Under the pieces are notes generated by a model. That model was not told the DNA's origin. It was given only the letters and a program-made list of their open reading frames with translations, and did no database searches. Below, piece after piece: positions 63,209-64,000 of a stretch of 64,000 nt of DNA. The DNA is from an uncultured Alphaproteobacteria bacterium. GTDB taxonomy: Bacteria > Pseudomonadota > Alphaproteobacteria > Thalassobaculales > Thalassobaculaceae. The translations under genes were made by a program, and so were the position numbers. Location: positions 1 through 64,000 of the forward strand of contig CALMRI010000024.1 of assembly GCA_937776645.1 (NCBI GenBank). Reading direction: 5' to 3'. Position 1 is the first letter of the stretch, and every line of letters starts with the position of its first letter.

Positions 63209-64000
63209 TCAACCACGCGCGTTCGAGATCGCCAACATCTGCTCGACAACACGCGCCGCGCCATTTCCATCGACCAGACGCGCCGCCGCATCGGCAAGGC
63301 TGGCTCGCCGTGCCGGATCATCCGCCAGCGCCAATATCCCCGCCGCGATCGCAGCGGCATTTTGGTCTTCCAGACGCCCTAGCACCAGAGCTGCCCCGGC
63401 ATCCGCCAGACTAGCGGCTACCGGTTCCTCGACCGGTGCGGCGGTGGCAAGCAACATCGGAGTTTGAAACAGCGCAAGCTCCCATACCGTCGAGCCGGAG
63501 GCCGACAGAGCGATGTCACACCAGCTGATTTGCCTTTCCATGTCCTTAATATCAAAAAGTATTTTAATTCCGTTATGGTCGGCTGCCGCCTCACGCAGCG
63601 CATTGAGGCGCGGATTGGCCCCGCCGACAGCTACCCGGGCCTGCAGATCAAGATCCGGAGCCCGCTGTTGCAGCACCGCCAACGCCGCGATCACCTTAGC
63701 GGTATGCCCGCCCAGATCAGCGCCGCCGAGCGTGACCAGTATCCGGTTGGCCCTTACCGGCATACCCCTTACCCAGTCCTTCCAGGCGCTGAGCGCACCG
63801 CGGATCAAGGCGTGGCGCGGTCCAAGCATCAACGCGGCGTCGGTCTTGTCAGCATAGTTCTCGGCCCGAGCATGCAGATTTTGGTTCAGCAACGCCTGCA
63901 CCGGATAACCATCGTGGCGCGCGTCATCGTCGATCATCAGTACCGGCCGGTCGGATTGCCCAGCAGCCGCCATGTAATCGGGTCCAAACCCGTAACCATC
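63209..64000 (-). CDS. pseG: PseG: UDP-2,4-diacetamido-2,4,6-trideoxy-L-altropyranose hydrolase (N-terminus outside window)
   Basis: The C-terminal 263 residues of PseG, which removes UDP before condensation with phosphoenolpyruvate in pseudaminic acid synthesis; the gene runs off the right edge. The visible part has DGYGFGPDYMAAAG, VLMIDDDARHDGYPVQALLN, the GT-B-like hinge ILVTLGGADLGGHTAKVIAA, CDIALSASGSTVWELALFQT and LDEGNG-type end AARLVDGNGAARVVEQML. TLGGAD and SASGSTVWE are PseG hallmarks, and the methylase and SpsF genes downstream agree. Legionaminic acid LegG is related, so the exact sugar stays open. Confidence 0.87.
   Translation of the reverse strand, partial: DGYGFGPDYMAAAGQSDRPVLMIDDDARHDGYPVQALLNQNLHARAENYADKTDAALMLGPRHALIRGALSAWKDWVRGMPVRANRILVTLGGADLGGHTAKVIAALAVLQQRAPDLDLQARVAVGGANPRLNALREAAADHNGIKILFDIKDMERQISWCDIALSASGSTVWELALFQTPMLLATAAPVEEPVAASLADAGAALVLGRLEDQNAAAIAAGILALADDPARRASLADAAARLVDGNGAARVVEQMLAISNARG

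Noticed and set aside
63151-63360. N-terminal extension of the LLM oxidoreductase
   Set aside because: The added 70 residues are Arg/Trp-rich, overlap pseG and lie before the conserved MRFGW start.

Overview
The window is chromosomal DNA of a GC-rich alphaproteobacterium, most likely related to the Rhodospirillales. This rests on gene order (ybgC-tolQRAB beside ruvCAB and yebC; zapA, a 6S RNA locus and the folate cyclo-ligase gene; tkt-gap-fba-thiE-efp-suhB), not on a database search. I see no tRNA, rRNA, CRISPR array, prophage or replication origin.

Layout. 1-6.6 kb (minus strand): yebC, ruvC, ruvA, ruvB, ybgC, tolQ, tolR, tolA, tolB (tolB runs off the left edge). 6.6-7.5 kb: no intact gene, but coding-like debris. 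7.5-9.7 kb (minus): a small coiled-coil protein, zapA, a 6S RNA candidate, 5-formyl-THF cyclo-ligase and a YmdB-type phosphodiesterase. 10.1-16.4 kb (plus): tkt, gap, fba, thiE, efp, suhB; the first four are broken by many single-base frameshifts while keeping family motifs. 16.5-20.6 kb (plus): a secreted OmpA-like protein, a TolQ/MotA-like channel and a 601-residue MotB-like protein with a very long coiled coil, probably one envelope machine. 20.6-25.8 kb: class IV aminotransferase, DUF952, pyrD, an EAL-like remnant, a NagD-type HAD hydrolase, an Lrp/AsnC regulator and rpmB. 25.8-28.2 kb: a worn patch with an IS5-type transposase fragment, hisI, a damaged cytidine deaminase gene and a frameshifted tfoX-like gene. 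28.2-37.5 kb: bcp, glnE, a giant AsmA-like protein, tyrS, anmK. 37.6-48 kb: acyl-CoA ligase, dgoK-dgoA, two FAH-fold sugar-acid-type enzymes, an NTF2-like protein, a glycosyltransferase, ubiD and pmbA. 48.8-54.5 kb: a tight lipid A/Kdo operon (msbA, DUF374 acyltransferase, waaA, lpxK, lpxL-like). 54.6-58.3 kb: M23 peptidase, xseA, purD. 58.3-64 kb (minus): pseG, an LLM flavin oxidoreductase, an SpsF-type cytidylyltransferase, a frameshifted pseudaminic-acid methylase and a PhyH dioxygenase, the edge of a nonulosonic-acid locus.

Envelope functions dominate: Tol-Pal, the stator-like complex, AsmA, lipid A assembly, M23 and muropeptide recycling (AnmK), and nonulosonic acid decoration.

A caution on quality: about a dozen otherwise well conserved genes carry single-base shifts, several in genes that are usually essential, and they are densest at 10.2-14.6 kb. 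Uncorrected indels in the assembly explain this best. The IS fragment, the internally deleted EAL and deaminase genes and the YHS remnant look more like true decay.
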